Below, piece by piece: positions 52,911 through 61,968 of a DNA stretch of 64,000 nucleotides. The translations under genes and the position numbers were made by a program. The stretch lies in the NCBI RefSeq assembly GCF_030913365.1, contig NZ_CP133160.1, forward strand, positions 3,758,001-3,822,000. The letters run 5' to 3'. The notes below the pieces were generated by a model, which was given only the letters and a program-made list of their open reading frames with translations, was not told where the DNA came from and searched no databases. The DNA is from Stenotrophomonas sp. 24(2023) (GTDB lineage: Bacteria; Pseudomonadota; Gammaproteobacteria; Xanthomonadales; Xanthomonadaceae). Within the stretch, counting starts at the first letter, position 1. Each line of letters opens with the position of its first letter.

Positions 52911-53888
52911 ATGAGCCCCCGACCCCAATGGCGCTTCACCGGTACCACGGCAGCCATTGCCATCGTGCTGGTGGCCGGCATTGCCGGCATCGTCTACTCG
53001 CGCGTCAGCCAGGCGCCGGCAACGGCGACCGCGACCGCGCAGGCACCGTCGGCCGGCGCCGATGCACCCGCACTGGCCGGGACGTTCGATGCCAAGGCCA
53101 AGGCGCTGCTGCCGGCCGGCTTCCCCTTCGTCACCCCCGGTACGCTGACCGTGGCCACGCACCCGGGCCAGCTGCCACTGGCCGACTACGGTGCCGACAG
53201 CCGCCAGGTGGTGGGCGTGGAGCCGGACATCGCACGGCTGATCGCCGATGGGCTGGGCCTGAAGCTGGTGCTGGTGCCGGTGGCCTGGGCCGACTGGCCG
53301 CTGGGGCTGGAATCGGGCAAGTACGATGCGGTGATATCCAACATCACCGTGACCGAAGAGCGCAAGAAGAAGTTCGATTTTTCCAGCTACCGGTTTGACC
53401 TGCTGGGCATCTACACCCGCACCGACGGCCCGATCCAGAAGATCGAAAAGCCTGCCGACGTGGCCGGGCTGAAGGTGGTGCTGGGTGCCAGCACCAACCA
53501 GGACCAGATCCTGCGGCAGTGGGACCGGCAGAACATCGCCGCGGGCCTGAAGCCGGTGGAGTACCAGTACTTCGACGATGCGGTGGTCGGGCGGCTGGCG
53601 GTGATCACCGGCCGCGCCGACGTGTCCTTCGAGCCCAACGCCACCGGCGCGTATTCCGCACGCGATGGCAAGGTGCGCCGGGTCGGCCTGTTCCCGGGCG
53701 GCTGGCCGGCTTCGGCGGCGATTTCGGTGACCACGCGCAAGGGCAGCGGCCTGGCCGATGCCATCACCCAGGCGCTGAACGCGCAGATCGCCAGCGGCAC
53801 CTATGCCACGGCACTGGCACGCTGGAACGTGTCCGAGGAAGCCGTGCCGCAGTCGCAGACCAATCCGCCGGGACTGGCGGGGTTCTGA
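52911..53888 (+). CDS. ABC transporter substrate-binding protein (family 3)
   Basis: 325 residues. The N-terminal hydrophobic helix (TAAIAIVLVAGIAGIVYS, about 11-28) lacks a lipobox Cys, so it is either a membrane anchor or an uncleaved signal; an Ala/Thr-rich linker follows. The SBP_bac_3 domain includes GVEPDIARLIADGLGLKL, YDAVISNITVTEERKKKF and GLKVVLGASTNQDQIL. The family binds polar amino acids. It ends the cluster and converges with the glycosidase-like gene 15 bp away. AAGGA precedes the ATG. Confidence 0.92.
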   Translation: MSPRPQWRFTGTTAAIAIVLVAGIAGIVYSRVSQAPATATATAQAPSAGADAPALAGTFDAKAKALLPAGFPFVTPGTLTVATHPGQLPLADYGADSRQVVGVEPDIARLIADGLGLKLVLVPVAWADWPLGLESGKYDAVISNITVTEERKKKFDFSSYRFDLLGIYTRTDGPIQKIEKPADVAGLKVVLGASTNQDQILRQWDRQNIAAGLKPVEYQYFDDAVVGRLAVITGRADVSFEPNATGAYSARDGKVRRVGLFPGGWPASAAISVTTRKGSGLADAITQALNAQIASGTYATALARWNVSEEAVPQSQTNPPGLAGF

Positions 53889-53903
53889 CCCCGCCGGGCC
53901 GCG

Positions 53904-56900
53904 CTACCAGCGTGCCTGCAGTGTGCTGAAGGGCGCGCCCAGGCGCACGCCCTCGGCATCGAAGTGCTCGATGCGCCTGCCGTCCACGCGTACCTCGCGC
54001 GGGCGGGTACGGCTGGGCCACCACACCTGCACGGCGGTGCCGGCGCGAAGCCCCGTGCCCAGGCGAACATCGAGCAGGCCCTCGTGCTGGCGTGCCTGCA
54101 TCGCCAGCGTGCCGTAGGCGGTCGGCAGGCGTTCCACGGCCAGGCCGTCGCCGGCCAGCCATGACGGCGGCGTGCCGGGCAGCAGTGACAGCGCATCGTC
54201 GTCTTCGCGCATCAGCATGCCGAACAGCGTGCGGCCATACTCGGCACCGATCCAGGTGTGCGGCATGTCGCCCAGGTAGCGTGGGAAGCGCAGGCGCGAG
54301 TGCACCACCTCGGCCAGTACCTGCCATTGCAGCGGGCGACGGTCACGCAGCAGGCCCTGCAGCAGTTCATCGGCGGCGGCCGGTTGGCCCAGGTGCACAT
54401 AGCTGAGCACGTTGCGGATTTCGTAGGGCGTGTAGGCGTACAGCGCACCGGGCTGCCCGCGTTTGCGTACATCGTCCAGGTAGCGTGCGAAGGTGGTGCG
54501 CAGGGCCTCGGCGGGCAGTACGTCCTGCGCGCCGGTCGGGTCCAGTGCGATCGACACACCGGTGGGATCACCGTCGCCGAGGTCGGCCGAAGAGGGAATG
54601 AAATCGATGCCCTTCCAGGCCATGGTCGCGCGGATCGAGGCGGACAGCGCAGCGTGCAGCAGCTGGTACTGCTGCCGCGCCCAGCGTGCGGTTTCGGCAT
54701 CGCCCAGTGCGTCGGCCAGCCATGCACCATCGTGCCAACCCTTCAGGCCCCAGTAGTCATCCCAGTAGCTGTGGGTGGGCGAGGGATAGCCTTCATGGCT
54801 GATCGACGGCGCCAGGATGCCGGCGAAGCGCTCCGGCGCCGGTTGGCCGGCCATGTAGCCCGGCACCAGCGTGCGTTCACGCAGCGACTGCAGGAAGCGC
54901 AGCGCAGCCTTCACCTTCGGCAGGTAGGCGCGCACGGTTTCCGGGCCGCCATCGAGGCGGGCGACATCGGCGACCAGCGCCACGTACTGACCCTGGCTGT
55001 CGTACTCGATATCCGAGCCGAAGCCGGTGTTGACGCTGCCATCGTCGTTGAGGATGGGCGACACCAGGCCGTTGTCATGCACGCCGTGCGCGCTGTACCA
55101 AGCCAGGTAGTCGCGCGCGACGCGGGCTTCGCCCATGCGCAGCAGCACCGCCGAAGTGGCCATGCCATCGCGGATGAACGACCGGTTGTAGTTGCGCGGG
55201 CCGGGCTGCATCGCCGGCCCGGTCTGGTTGATCAGCATGTAGGCGGCCTGCGCGCGCAGCATGTCCACCAGCGACGGGTCGGGCAGGCGCAGGCCCACCT
55301 GGCCCAGCCGCTGCTGCCAATCGTCCGAGGCGCGTGTTGCCAGTGCTTCGAATGCCGCATCGGCGTCGGCCGGCAGGCCGGCCAGCTGCAGCGGCGGCGC
55401 CTCGGGCAGGCTGCCATCGGCTGCGGTGGGGGCAGTGCCGAGGGCGAAGGCCACCACCACCGCACGCTGTTCGCCCGGTGCCAGGGTGATGCGGTAGGCC
55501 AGTGCGCCGGCGGCCAGGCCCTCGGCATCGTCGGCCTGCTGCTGTGCGGGCAGGTCACCGCGGGCGACGGCGGCGGTGATCTCGCCGCTGCCCTCCGGCC
55601 CGAACGCGGCGGCACCGCTGGCATCCACCGGCGTGAGCGACTGCAGCAGGCGGCGGCCGTTGACCTGCACCACCGGGCCGTCGATGACGATGCGGCGGAT
55701 CGGCGACAGCCCGCCGTTCTGCCATGGCGGGTTCATCTGCATGGGCCGCACGATCAGGTTGAGCGTGCCGCTCAACGGCATGCTGCCGGTGTTGCGCAGG
55801 CGGTGGCGCACGAAGGTCACCGGCTGGCCATCGCGGTCGATGGCGAACGCTTCGCTGCGCAGCTCCAACCCCGGCTGGGGTGACCAGCTGGCCACCGGCA
55901 TCGGCTTCCAGCCATCACGCAACGCGTGCTGCACCGGCTGGTCGGCGGCACCGGCCGCGTGGCCATCGCGGCTGCGCCACACCGGTTGCACCAGCGGCGC
56001 GCCCTTGAAGGCCTCGATGTTGCCGTACTCGTCGAAGATCGATTTCTGCCGGCCGGCGTGCACACCTACGGCGGTCCAGTAGGTCTGCTGCAGGTGCAGC
56101 GAGGCCGGGAACAGTGCACGCTGCGCACCGCTGGCGGCAATCTGGTAGCGCTTCATCGGCGTCATCACTGCCTTGGGGCCCAGCAGGCGGATGCGTGCGA
56201 CCTGCGCGCTGCGCCCTTTCACCTGCAGGCGCAGGGCCTGCACCTGGTGTGGTGCCGTGGCCGCCAGCCAGCTCTGTGTGCGGCTGCCCGCCTGCGGGTC
56301 ATGCGCCAGTTCGATCCAGCGCCCCTGTGCATCGCGGGCCTGCAGGCGCGCCGCACCGTGTTCACCGGCCCAGTCCACGACCAGCCCGGTGGTGGGCTGC
56401 GCGCGGGGCAGGGTGATGTCCAGCAGGCGCGTGTTGCCGGCGCCGGCGGGCAGGGCAACGGATGTGCCGCCCTGCCACAGGCTGGCGGCCTGGGTGGCGT
56501 CGAGGCCGGCCACCCGTGCGGCCAGCGCGTTGTCCAGCGGCTCCAGCTCGAAGATCGATACGCCCCAGTCGGAGGTGCGCTGCGGGCTGGCCAGCCGCAG
56601 GTAGCGCGCCGTGCGCGGGGCGAAGTACAGCGTTTCCACGCCGCCGAGTGAATCGGCCATGGTGTAGGCGTGCTGCCACTGCCGGCCGTCCAGCGAGGTC
56701 TGCAGCACGTAGCCCTCGGGGTTGGACACATCCCAGGTCAGGCGTGCGCCGGCCAGCGTGGCTGGCGAACCGAGGTCCACCTGGAACCAGTGGCCGGGGC
56801 TGAAGGCGCCGCCGGTGACGGTGGCCGGGTCACCGTCGATCAGATGGCCGATCGCCATGGCCGCGACCTGCTGCGATGAACTGCTTGCCTGCCACTGGCT

Positions 56901-57017
56901 GCGCGCCGGCAGCGACTGCGCCATGCAGGTGGCCGCGGCCAGCAGCAGCGGCAGCGAGGCGATGCGGGCCAGGCCCGCCGATCGCATGGGAGTACCGCGA
57001 TTGCCACGCACTGCCAT
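53904..57017 (-). CDS. Exported discoidin-domain, six-hairpin glycosidase-like protein
   Basis: About 1037 residues with a signal peptide (RIASLPLLLAAATCMAQS). Residues ~40-155 form an F5/8 type C (discoidin) carbohydrate-binding domain (HLIDGDPATVTGG, GHWFQVDLGSPATLAGARLT). The middle is beta-rich, and residues ~590-960 read like an (alpha/alpha)6 barrel: RNYNRSFIRDGMATSAVLL, SHEGYPSPTHSYWDDYWGLK and MPHTWIGAEYGRTLFGML. The many Trp/Tyr/Asp clusters fit a glycoside hydrolase or lyase; I cannot assign the GH family. GGAG supports ATG 57017. A LacI-type operator lies 56 bp upstream, so sugar-dependent control is likely. Confidence 0.8.
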   Translation of the reverse strand: MAVRGNRGTPMRSAGLARIASLPLLLAAATCMAQSLPARSQWQASSSSQQVAAMAIGHLIDGDPATVTGGAFSPGHWFQVDLGSPATLAGARLTWDVSNPEGYVLQTSLDGRQWQHAYTMADSLGGVETLYFAPRTARYLRLASPQRTSDWGVSIFELEPLDNALAARVAGLDATQAASLWQGGTSVALPAGAGNTRLLDITLPRAQPTTGLVVDWAGEHGAARLQARDAQGRWIELAHDPQAGSRTQSWLAATAPHQVQALRLQVKGRSAQVARIRLLGPKAVMTPMKRYQIAASGAQRALFPASLHLQQTYWTAVGVHAGRQKSIFDEYGNIEAFKGAPLVQPVWRSRDGHAAGAADQPVQHALRDGWKPMPVASWSPQPGLELRSEAFAIDRDGQPVTFVRHRLRNTGSMPLSGTLNLIVRPMQMNPPWQNGGLSPIRRIVIDGPVVQVNGRRLLQSLTPVDASGAAAFGPEGSGEITAAVARGDLPAQQQADDAEGLAAGALAYRITLAPGEQRAVVVAFALGTAPTAADGSLPEAPPLQLAGLPADADAAFEALATRASDDWQQRLGQVGLRLPDPSLVDMLRAQAAYMLINQTGPAMQPGPRNYNRSFIRDGMATSAVLLRMGEARVARDYLAWYSAHGVHDNGLVSPILNDDGSVNTGFGSDIEYDSQGQYVALVADVARLDGGPETVRAYLPKVKAALRFLQSLRERTLVPGYMAGQPAPERFAGILAPSISHEGYPSPTHSYWDDYWGLKGWHDGAWLADALGDAETARWARQQYQLLHAALSASIRATMAWKGIDFIPSSADLGDGDPTGVSIALDPTGAQDVLPAEALRTTFARYLDDVRKRGQPGALYAYTPYEIRNVLSYVHLGQPAAADELLQGLLRDRRPLQWQVLAEVVHSRLRFPRYLGDMPHTWIGAEYGRTLFGMLMREDDDALSLLPGTPPSWLAGDGLAVERLPTAYGTLAMQARQHEGLLDVRLGTGLRAGTAVQVWWPSRTRPREVRVDGRRIEHFDAEGVRLGAPFSTLQARW

Positions 57018-57072
57018 TGCCACGCTCCGCCAGGATCGGCCCGGACTGGGCCGGGGGCCACGCTAGCAGGGG

Positions 57073-57088
57073 ATGTAATCGTTTACAT
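57073..57088. promoter_or_regulatory. LacI-family operator
   Basis: ATGTAA-TCGT-TTACAT is a perfect 6-bp inverted repeat; read from the other strand it is ATGTAAACGATTACAT, the standard form of LacI/PurR-type operators with central CG. It sits between the glycosidase-like gene and the SDR gene. The regulator is not in the window. Confidence 0.7.
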
Positions 57089-57167
57089 GTGGCGCTGCAA
57101 TATCATTCCCGCCTGAACAGGCAAGGGCGCCCGGAGGCGCCCCTGCCGCTTGCTCATCGCGCCCGGC

Positions 57168-58061
57168 TCAGCTGCGCGGCGCCAGCAGGTCGGCCAGGCC
57201 GATCGCCTTGTAGATCTCGCTGCGCATGCGGTCGGCCACGCCGTTGACCACTTCGGCGCCATCCTGCGAGGGATCGACATGCACGCGGAACGGGCGCTTG
57301 CCGTGCGGCAGTCCCACCACGCGCACGATCTGCCGCGCCACTTCTTCCGGATCGGCATCGGCCGGTTCCAGGCTGGCCAGGCCCTTCAGCGCCTGCTCGG
57401 CAACGCCCTTGTACGGGCCGTTCTCGTAGGCGGCCACGATGTGGCTGTCTTCCGGCGTGCCCGAATGGGCGAAGTGGTTGGTGCCCTGGGTGAACGCACC
57501 GGGCACCATGATGGTGGTCTCGATGCCCCAGCGCGCCAGCTCGGTGGAGTAGGACACCGCCAGCGCATCCATCGCGGCCTTGGCGGCGAAATAGGGCGCC
57601 AGGAAGGGCGGGGTGCCACCACGGGTGGACGAGGAACCGACCCACAGCAGCAGGCCCTTGCCCTGCTGGCGCAGGTGCGGCAGCGCCGCGCGGTTCACCC
57701 GCTGGGTGCCCAGCACGTTGACGTCGTACTGTTGCATCAGCTGTTCGGGGGTGAAGGCTTCGGCCGGGCCGAACACCATGTGGCCGGCATTGTGGACGAT
57801 GACATCCAGTGCACCCGCTTCGGCCAGCACCTGGGCGATGGCGGCGCGGCTGGAGTCGTCGGACTGCACGTCCAGTTCGACGGTACGCAGGTCGGCCTTG
57901 TGCTCGGCGGCCCACTGCGCGATCTCGGCGACGCGGGCCGTATTGCGGCCGGCGACGTCGCGCATCGAGGCATAGACGGTGTGGCCGGCCAGGGCCAGGG
58001 CCTTGGCGCTCATCAGGCCAAAGCCGGACGACGCACCGGTGATGAGGATGGTGTGTGACAT
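57168..58061 (-). CDS. Short-chain dehydrogenase/reductase
   Basis: 297-residue SDR. TGASSGFGLMSAKALALAG (8-26) binds NAD(P), VHNAGHMVFGPAEAF follows strand 4, and the catalytic pair is in PYFAAKAAMD (Tyr-x3-Lys). The C-terminal region resembles oxidoreductases annotated as acting on aldehydes or ketones. Last gene of a minus-strand group (SDR 59202, DUF1097, cNMP-fold protein, this SDR). Confidence 0.9.
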   Translation of the reverse strand: MSHTILITGASSGFGLMSAKALALAGHTVYASMRDVAGRNTARVAEIAQWAAEHKADLRTVELDVQSDDSSRAAIAQVLAEAGALDVIVHNAGHMVFGPAEAFTPEQLMQQYDVNVLGTQRVNRAALPHLRQQGKGLLLWVGSSSTRGGTPPFLAPYFAAKAAMDALAVSYSTELARWGIETTIMVPGAFTQGTNHFAHSGTPEDSHIVAAYENGPYKGVAEQALKGLASLEPADADPEEVARQIVRVVGLPHGKRPFRVHVDPSQDGAEVVNGVADRMRSEIYKAIGLADLLAPRS

Positions 58062-58134
58062 GAGGTGTCTCCAGAAGGGGGAATGCAGCGGTGGCGAGGC
58101 TGCAGGCGTGCAGCGCGGGGGGACAGCGAGGGCG

Positions 58135-58659
58135 TTACGGCGAAGTGGCGTGCAGGTGGTCGTACAACGCGGTACCGGCGGCCAGGTGGGCCTGGAAGGC
58201 GAAGCCCTGGGCCAGCATCGTGTCCATGTCCGCGCTGCTGATGTGCATCACATAGCTGTGCGTGTTGGCGACCAGCGCGAAGTCCTCGCCGCTGAGCTGG
58301 TCGCGGTTGAACCACTTGCCCGGGTCGGCGTGGCCGCTGCGCACCACCTGGTCGTGGTAACGCAGTTCCCAGCCGCCATCGAGCAGGATCCAGTAGCCGT
58401 CATCGCCGGCACGGTGCGCGCTGCTGGTGATGGTGGTGCCGGCGGTGGCTTCCCATTCGTGCGAGTGGTCGATGACCCAGCGCAGTTGTGGCGTGCTCAG
58501 TGCGGTGAAGAACGGGGTGTGGCGCAGCAGGTGCAGGTAGGTGATCGACGGTTTCATGGCGGCGGGCTGTGCGCTTGAGCGGGAAAGGCAGGTCAGGCCG
58601 ATGACGCAGGCGCAGGCCAGCAGGGCGATGGAGGCCAGGGGGCGGTTGCGGAAGTGCAT
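58135..58659 (-). CDS. Exported protein with cyclic-nucleotide-binding-like fold
   Basis: 174 residues. A hydrophobic N-terminus (LASIALLACACVIGLTCLS, about 8-26) acts as signal or anchor. The rest resembles the cNMP-binding beta-barrel of Crp-type proteins: HTPFFTALSTPQLRWVIDHS, the strand YWILLDGGWELRYHDQVV, then GKWFNRDQLSGEDFALV and SYVMHISSADMDTML. There is no DNA-binding domain. The phosphate-binding cassette (GE-RxA) is not conserved, so cyclic nucleotides may not bind. A cNMP-type fold outside the cytoplasm is unusual. The gene lies between the DUF1097 and SDR genes and is probably co-transcribed with them. Confidence 0.65.
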   Translation of the reverse strand: MHFRNRPLASIALLACACVIGLTCLSRSSAQPAAMKPSITYLHLLRHTPFFTALSTPQLRWVIDHSHEWEATAGTTITSSAHRAGDDGYWILLDGGWELRYHDQVVRSGHADPGKWFNRDQLSGEDFALVANTHSYVMHISSADMDTMLAQGFAFQAHLAAGTALYDHLHATSP

Positions 58660-58693
58660 GGCGGGCAGGCCGAGGTGGGGGCGGGAGGAGGGA

Positions 58694-59185
58694 TCAGTGG
58701 CGGGCGATCAGCCGGCGCGGCACGTGGTGGGACACCCAGCCGGCCAGCGAGCCCAGTGCGCTGGCACCGGCCAGTTCCGCCAGGTGCGCCAACGACGGTT
58801 CCAGGTGGGCGGCGAACCACGCCACCAGGCCGAGGAAATAGCCCAGCAGGTTGTTCAGTACCGGCAGCCCGCGCAGCGACACCACGGCCAGGGCCACGAC
58901 CAGCACCACCAGCGGTACCGCCAGCGGCACACCCAGTACCGGTGCCAGGGTGGCGATGGCCAGCGCGGCCAGCGCCCCCAGGGCCAGCCCCAGCCAGACG
59001 CAGGCCAGGTTCTCCACGCTGGAACGGGTGGTCAGGCCGCGGGTGAAGAAGGCGATCCAGCCGATGAACATCGTCCAGACCGGCCAGCCGGCATGCAGCG
59101 CGCCGGCGGCGGCGAAGGCCGCGGTGAGCGCAGCGGTCACGGTGACCAGGGTGTAGGCACGGCGGGAAACGGGGGCGGTGGTCAT
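58694..59185 (-). CDS. DUF1097 family membrane protein
   Basis: 163 residues, almost wholly hydrophobic with about five transmembrane segments: LVTVTAALTAAFAAAGALH, WTMFIGWIAFFTRG, and several Ala/Leu/Val helices, with the polar NNLLGYFLGLVAWF segment typical of DUF1097. Function unknown. I start at MTTAPVSRRAYT, 16 bp after the upstream SDR stop. The longer frame upstream is a shadow of that SDR gene. Confidence 0.8.
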   Translation of the reverse strand: MTTAPVSRRAYTLVTVTAALTAAFAAAGALHAGWPVWTMFIGWIAFFTRGLTTRSSVENLACVWLGLALGALAALAIATLAPVLGVPLAVPLVVLVVALAVVSLRGLPVLNNLLGYFLGLVAWFAAHLEPSLAHLAELAGASALGSLAGWVSHHVPRRLIARH

Positions 59186-59201
59186 GGTCGTTGCTCCGTG
59201 A

Positions 59202-59939
59202 TCAGACAACGCCGCCGTTGGCGCGCAGGATCTGGCCGTTGATCCAGCCACCGTCCGGGCCGGCCAGGAAGGCCACCGCACCGGCAATGTCATCGGGCTG
59301 GCCCAGGCGCTGCAGCGGCGGCATGTTGGCGAAGGTGGCGATCTGCTCCTCGCTCTTGCCGTTGAGGAACAGCTCGGTGGCCACCGGGCCCGGCGCGACT
59401 GCATTGACGGTGATCGAGCGGCCCCGCAGTTCCTTGGCGAACACGCGGGTGAAGGCTTCCACCGCCGCCTTGGTGCCGTTGTAGACCGCGTAGCCGGGAA
59501 GGTTCAGTCCCAGCGTGGTGCTGGAGATGTTGATGATGCGGCCACCCTCGTTGAGGCGCTCGGCGGCTTCGCGCAGCGTGTTGAACACGCCCTGGGTGTT
59601 GATGGCGAAGTTCTGCTGGAACAGCGCGTCGCTGTGCTGGGCCAGCGGCGCGGTCTTGAGGATGCCGGCATTGTTGACCAGCACATCGATGCGGCCCAGG
59701 GCCGTTTCGACGGCGCTGAACATCGCACGCACCTGGTCGGCGTCGGACACATCGGCCTTCACGGCGACGGCCTTGCCGCCGCTGGCGGCAAGGTCGGCCA
59801 CCAGCGCATCGGCTTCGGCGGCATTGGAGGCGTAGTTGATGGCAACGGCAAAGCCATCGCGGGACAGGCGGCGGGCGATGGCCGCGCCGATGCCACGGGA
59901 GGCACCGGTGACCAGGGCAACGCGGGAGGAGGCATTCAT
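59202..59939 (-). CDS. Short-chain dehydrogenase/reductase (FabG-like)
   Basis: 245-residue classical SDR: VALVTGASRGIGAAIARRLS (8-27), NNAGILKTAPLAQ, catalytic Ser in INISSTTLG, Tyr and Lys in YAVYNGTKAAVEAFT, and the C-terminal LAGPDGGWINGQILRANGG. The Gly-Trp-Ile-Asn-Gly ending is common in sugar or quinone-type SDRs. First gene of the minus-strand group, divergent from a LysR gene that probably regulates it. Confidence 0.92.
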   Translation of the reverse strand: MNASSRVALVTGASRGIGAAIARRLSRDGFAVAINYASNAAEADALVADLAASGGKAVAVKADVSDADQVRAMFSAVETALGRIDVLVNNAGILKTAPLAQHSDALFQQNFAINTQGVFNTLREAAERLNEGGRIINISSTTLGLNLPGYAVYNGTKAAVEAFTRVFAKELRGRSITVNAVAPGPVATELFLNGKSEEQIATFANMPPLQRLGQPDDIAGAVAFLAGPDGGWINGQILRANGGVV

Positions 59940-60051
59940 GGCGGTATTCCTTGGGGTGGGTGGGGTGGAAGGAATCGTGCGCCATTCGCGTGCAGGGATA
60001 ATTAGGGGTATATTGCGATCACTATTCCATTTGCTTTAACAATTACGCGCC

Positions 60052-60966
60052 ATGGACCGTTTCCAGGAAATGCAGGTCTTCGTCCGTATCGCCGACCGCC
60101 AGAGCTTCACCCTGGCCGCTGACGACCTGCGCATTCCGCGCGCGACGGTGACCAACCTGATCAAGCGGCTGGAGCAGCGGCTGGGCGTGCGCCTGCTCGA
60201 ACGCACTACCCGGCAGGTGCGCACCACCCATGACGGGCAGGCGTACTACCACCGCTGCGTGCGCCTGCTGAGCGATCTGGAGGAAACCGAAAGCGCGTTC
60301 CGCGACGCGCCGCCCAAGGGCCTGCTGCGGGTGAACCTGCAGGGCACGCTGGCGCGCCACTTCGTGATGCCGGCGATGGGGGGCTTCATGGCGCAGTACC
60401 CGGACATCACCCTGCATGTGGGCGAAGACGACCGCCTGGTCGATCTGGTGCGCGAAGGCGTGGACTGCGTGCTGCGCGCCGGCACGCTGCAGGATTCATC
60501 GCTGGTCGGGCGGCAGGTGGCGGCACTGGAACAGGTGACCGTGGCCAGCCCGGATTACCTGCACCGGCACGGCGTGCCCGTGCACCTGGACGATCTGTCA
60601 CGGCACCGGGCCGTGGATTACGCCGGCAGCAGCGGCAGCAGCGGGCGTCTGGCCGGGCTGGATTTCCGCGTTGGTACGCAGGTGGAGGAACGCCAGTTGC
60701 CATCTCGCATCGCCGTGACCGGCGCCGACCTCTACACCGGTGCGGCGCTGTCCGGGCTGGGCCTGATCCAGGTGCCGCGCTACCGGGTGGCCGGCGAGCT
60801 GGCCGATGGCCGCCTGCAGGAAGTGCTGGCCGATCATCCACCGCCGCCGATGCCGGTGACCGTGCTGTACCCGCAGAACCGGCAGTTGTCGGCGCGGGTG
60901 CGGGTGTTCGCGCAATGGCTGGCGGCGCTGTTTGAACAGCACGCCGCCAGCCAGCGCCGTGACTAG
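60052..60966 (+). CDS. LysR-family transcriptional regulator
   Basis: 304 residues: MDRFQEMQVFVRIADRQSFT and RIPRATVTNLIKRLEQRLGV form the wHTH, followed by the effector-binding domain (LLRVNLQGTLARHFVMPAM). Proteins with this CrgA/DmlR-like sequence usually sit next to the dehydrogenase they control, here the divergent SDR gene; the 112-bp gap is AT-rich and holds TATATTGCGATCACTAT near 60010, a possible binding site. Its last 4 bp overlap the convergent NmrA-like gene. Confidence 0.92.
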   Translation: MDRFQEMQVFVRIADRQSFTLAADDLRIPRATVTNLIKRLEQRLGVRLLERTTRQVRTTHDGQAYYHRCVRLLSDLEETESAFRDAPPKGLLRVNLQGTLARHFVMPAMGGFMAQYPDITLHVGEDDRLVDLVREGVDCVLRAGTLQDSSLVGRQVAALEQVTVASPDYLHRHGVPVHLDDLSRHRAVDYAGSSGSSGRLAGLDFRVGTQVEERQLPSRIAVTGADLYTGAALSGLGLIQVPRYRVAGELADGRLQEVLADHPPPPMPVTVLYPQNRQLSARVRVFAQWLAALFEQHAASQRRD

Positions 60967-61904
60967 CGGCGCGCCCCGCGCAGGTTCGCGCGCAGCCAGT
61001 CTTCCAGCCCGGTGGTGGTGATGCCCTCGCGTGCGTTGTAGCTGCCGGCTTTCGGCCAGGCCACCCCATCGGCGCGTGCGAAGGCCACGCGGTACTGGCG
61101 CATGCCATCGTCGGGGTGGGCCAGGGCATCGGCGCGCAGCTGCGCCAGCTGCCAGAGTTCGCGTTCCATGGGTCGGCCGAGCACGCGTTCGAGGGTATCG
61201 GCCAGTTCGCGGTAGCTGAAGGTATCACCGGCCACGTGCACGACCTGGTTGGCGAAGGCGGGCCAGCGTGCAGCAATGCGTGCGGTGAGCCGGCCGATGT
61301 CCTGCGGGGTGGTCACCGTCAGCTGATGGTCCCAGTCGCCCAGCGCCCGCACGATGCCGTGCTGCAGATCGACCAGGCCGAAGGCGGGCAGGGGCACGAA
61401 GCTGGTGAACATGCCGGTGGAGATGATCGTCCAGCGCACGGCCTGCTGGCCGCGCAGCATCCCGCGCACGTCCAGCTGCTCATCCCATACGGCCTGCCCG
61501 CTGCCACGACCGACCACGTCGTAGTCCACGCCGAACTGCCAGGGAATGTAATGCGGCACGCCTGCACGCAGCACCGCGGCGGTGATGCGGCGCTGGGTGC
61601 CGCTGCCACCGACGAACCCGGTGCAGCAGATCACCTGGTCGAAGGTCGCGAAGATCGCCGCCAGCGTGGGTTCGTCGGCCTGGGCCAGGTCCGCTTCGAC
61701 GATCGCGATGCCCAGTTCCTGCATCAGCGTATCGGTGGCCTGGCGTTCGGCGGTGGCATCGTCGGCGGCCGGGCGCAGCAGCACGGCCAGCGTCGCGATG
61801 TGGCCGTGTTCGCGCTGCAGTGCCAGTTCGCGCAGCACCTGGCTGCCCAGTTCGCCGGCGCCCAGCACCAGCGTGCGCGTGGGGGGATGAGGATGTTGGT
61901 TCAT
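60963..61904 (-). CDS. NmrA-like NAD(P)-binding protein
   Basis: 313 residues. The Rossmann motif is TLVLGAGELGSQVLREL (about 10-26), and QVICCTGFVGGSGTQRRIT and HYIPWQFGVDYDVVGRG are typical of atypical SDRs of the NmrA/isoflavone-reductase type. The catalytic Tyr/Lys pair is not evident, so it may sense the dinucleotide rather than reduce a substrate. Start ATG 61904; upstream codons overlap the HxlR gene. Divergent from hxlR at 61969, with a 64-bp gap. Confidence 0.85.
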   Translation of the reverse strand: MNQHPHPPTRTLVLGAGELGSQVLRELALQREHGHIATLAVLLRPAADDATAERQATDTLMQELGIAIVEADLAQADEPTLAAIFATFDQVICCTGFVGGSGTQRRITAAVLRAGVPHYIPWQFGVDYDVVGRGSGQAVWDEQLDVRGMLRGQQAVRWTIISTGMFTSFVPLPAFGLVDLQHGIVRALGDWDHQLTVTTPQDIGRLTARIAARWPAFANQVVHVAGDTFSYRELADTLERVLGRPMERELWQLAQLRADALAHPDDGMRQYRVAFARADGVAWPKAGSYNAREGITTTGLEDWLRANLRGARR

Positions 61905-61968
61905 GGTGGACTCCCGTTGAGCGGCGCAGCATAGTGAGCACCGCCCACCGCCGGAAGAAGGCACACGC

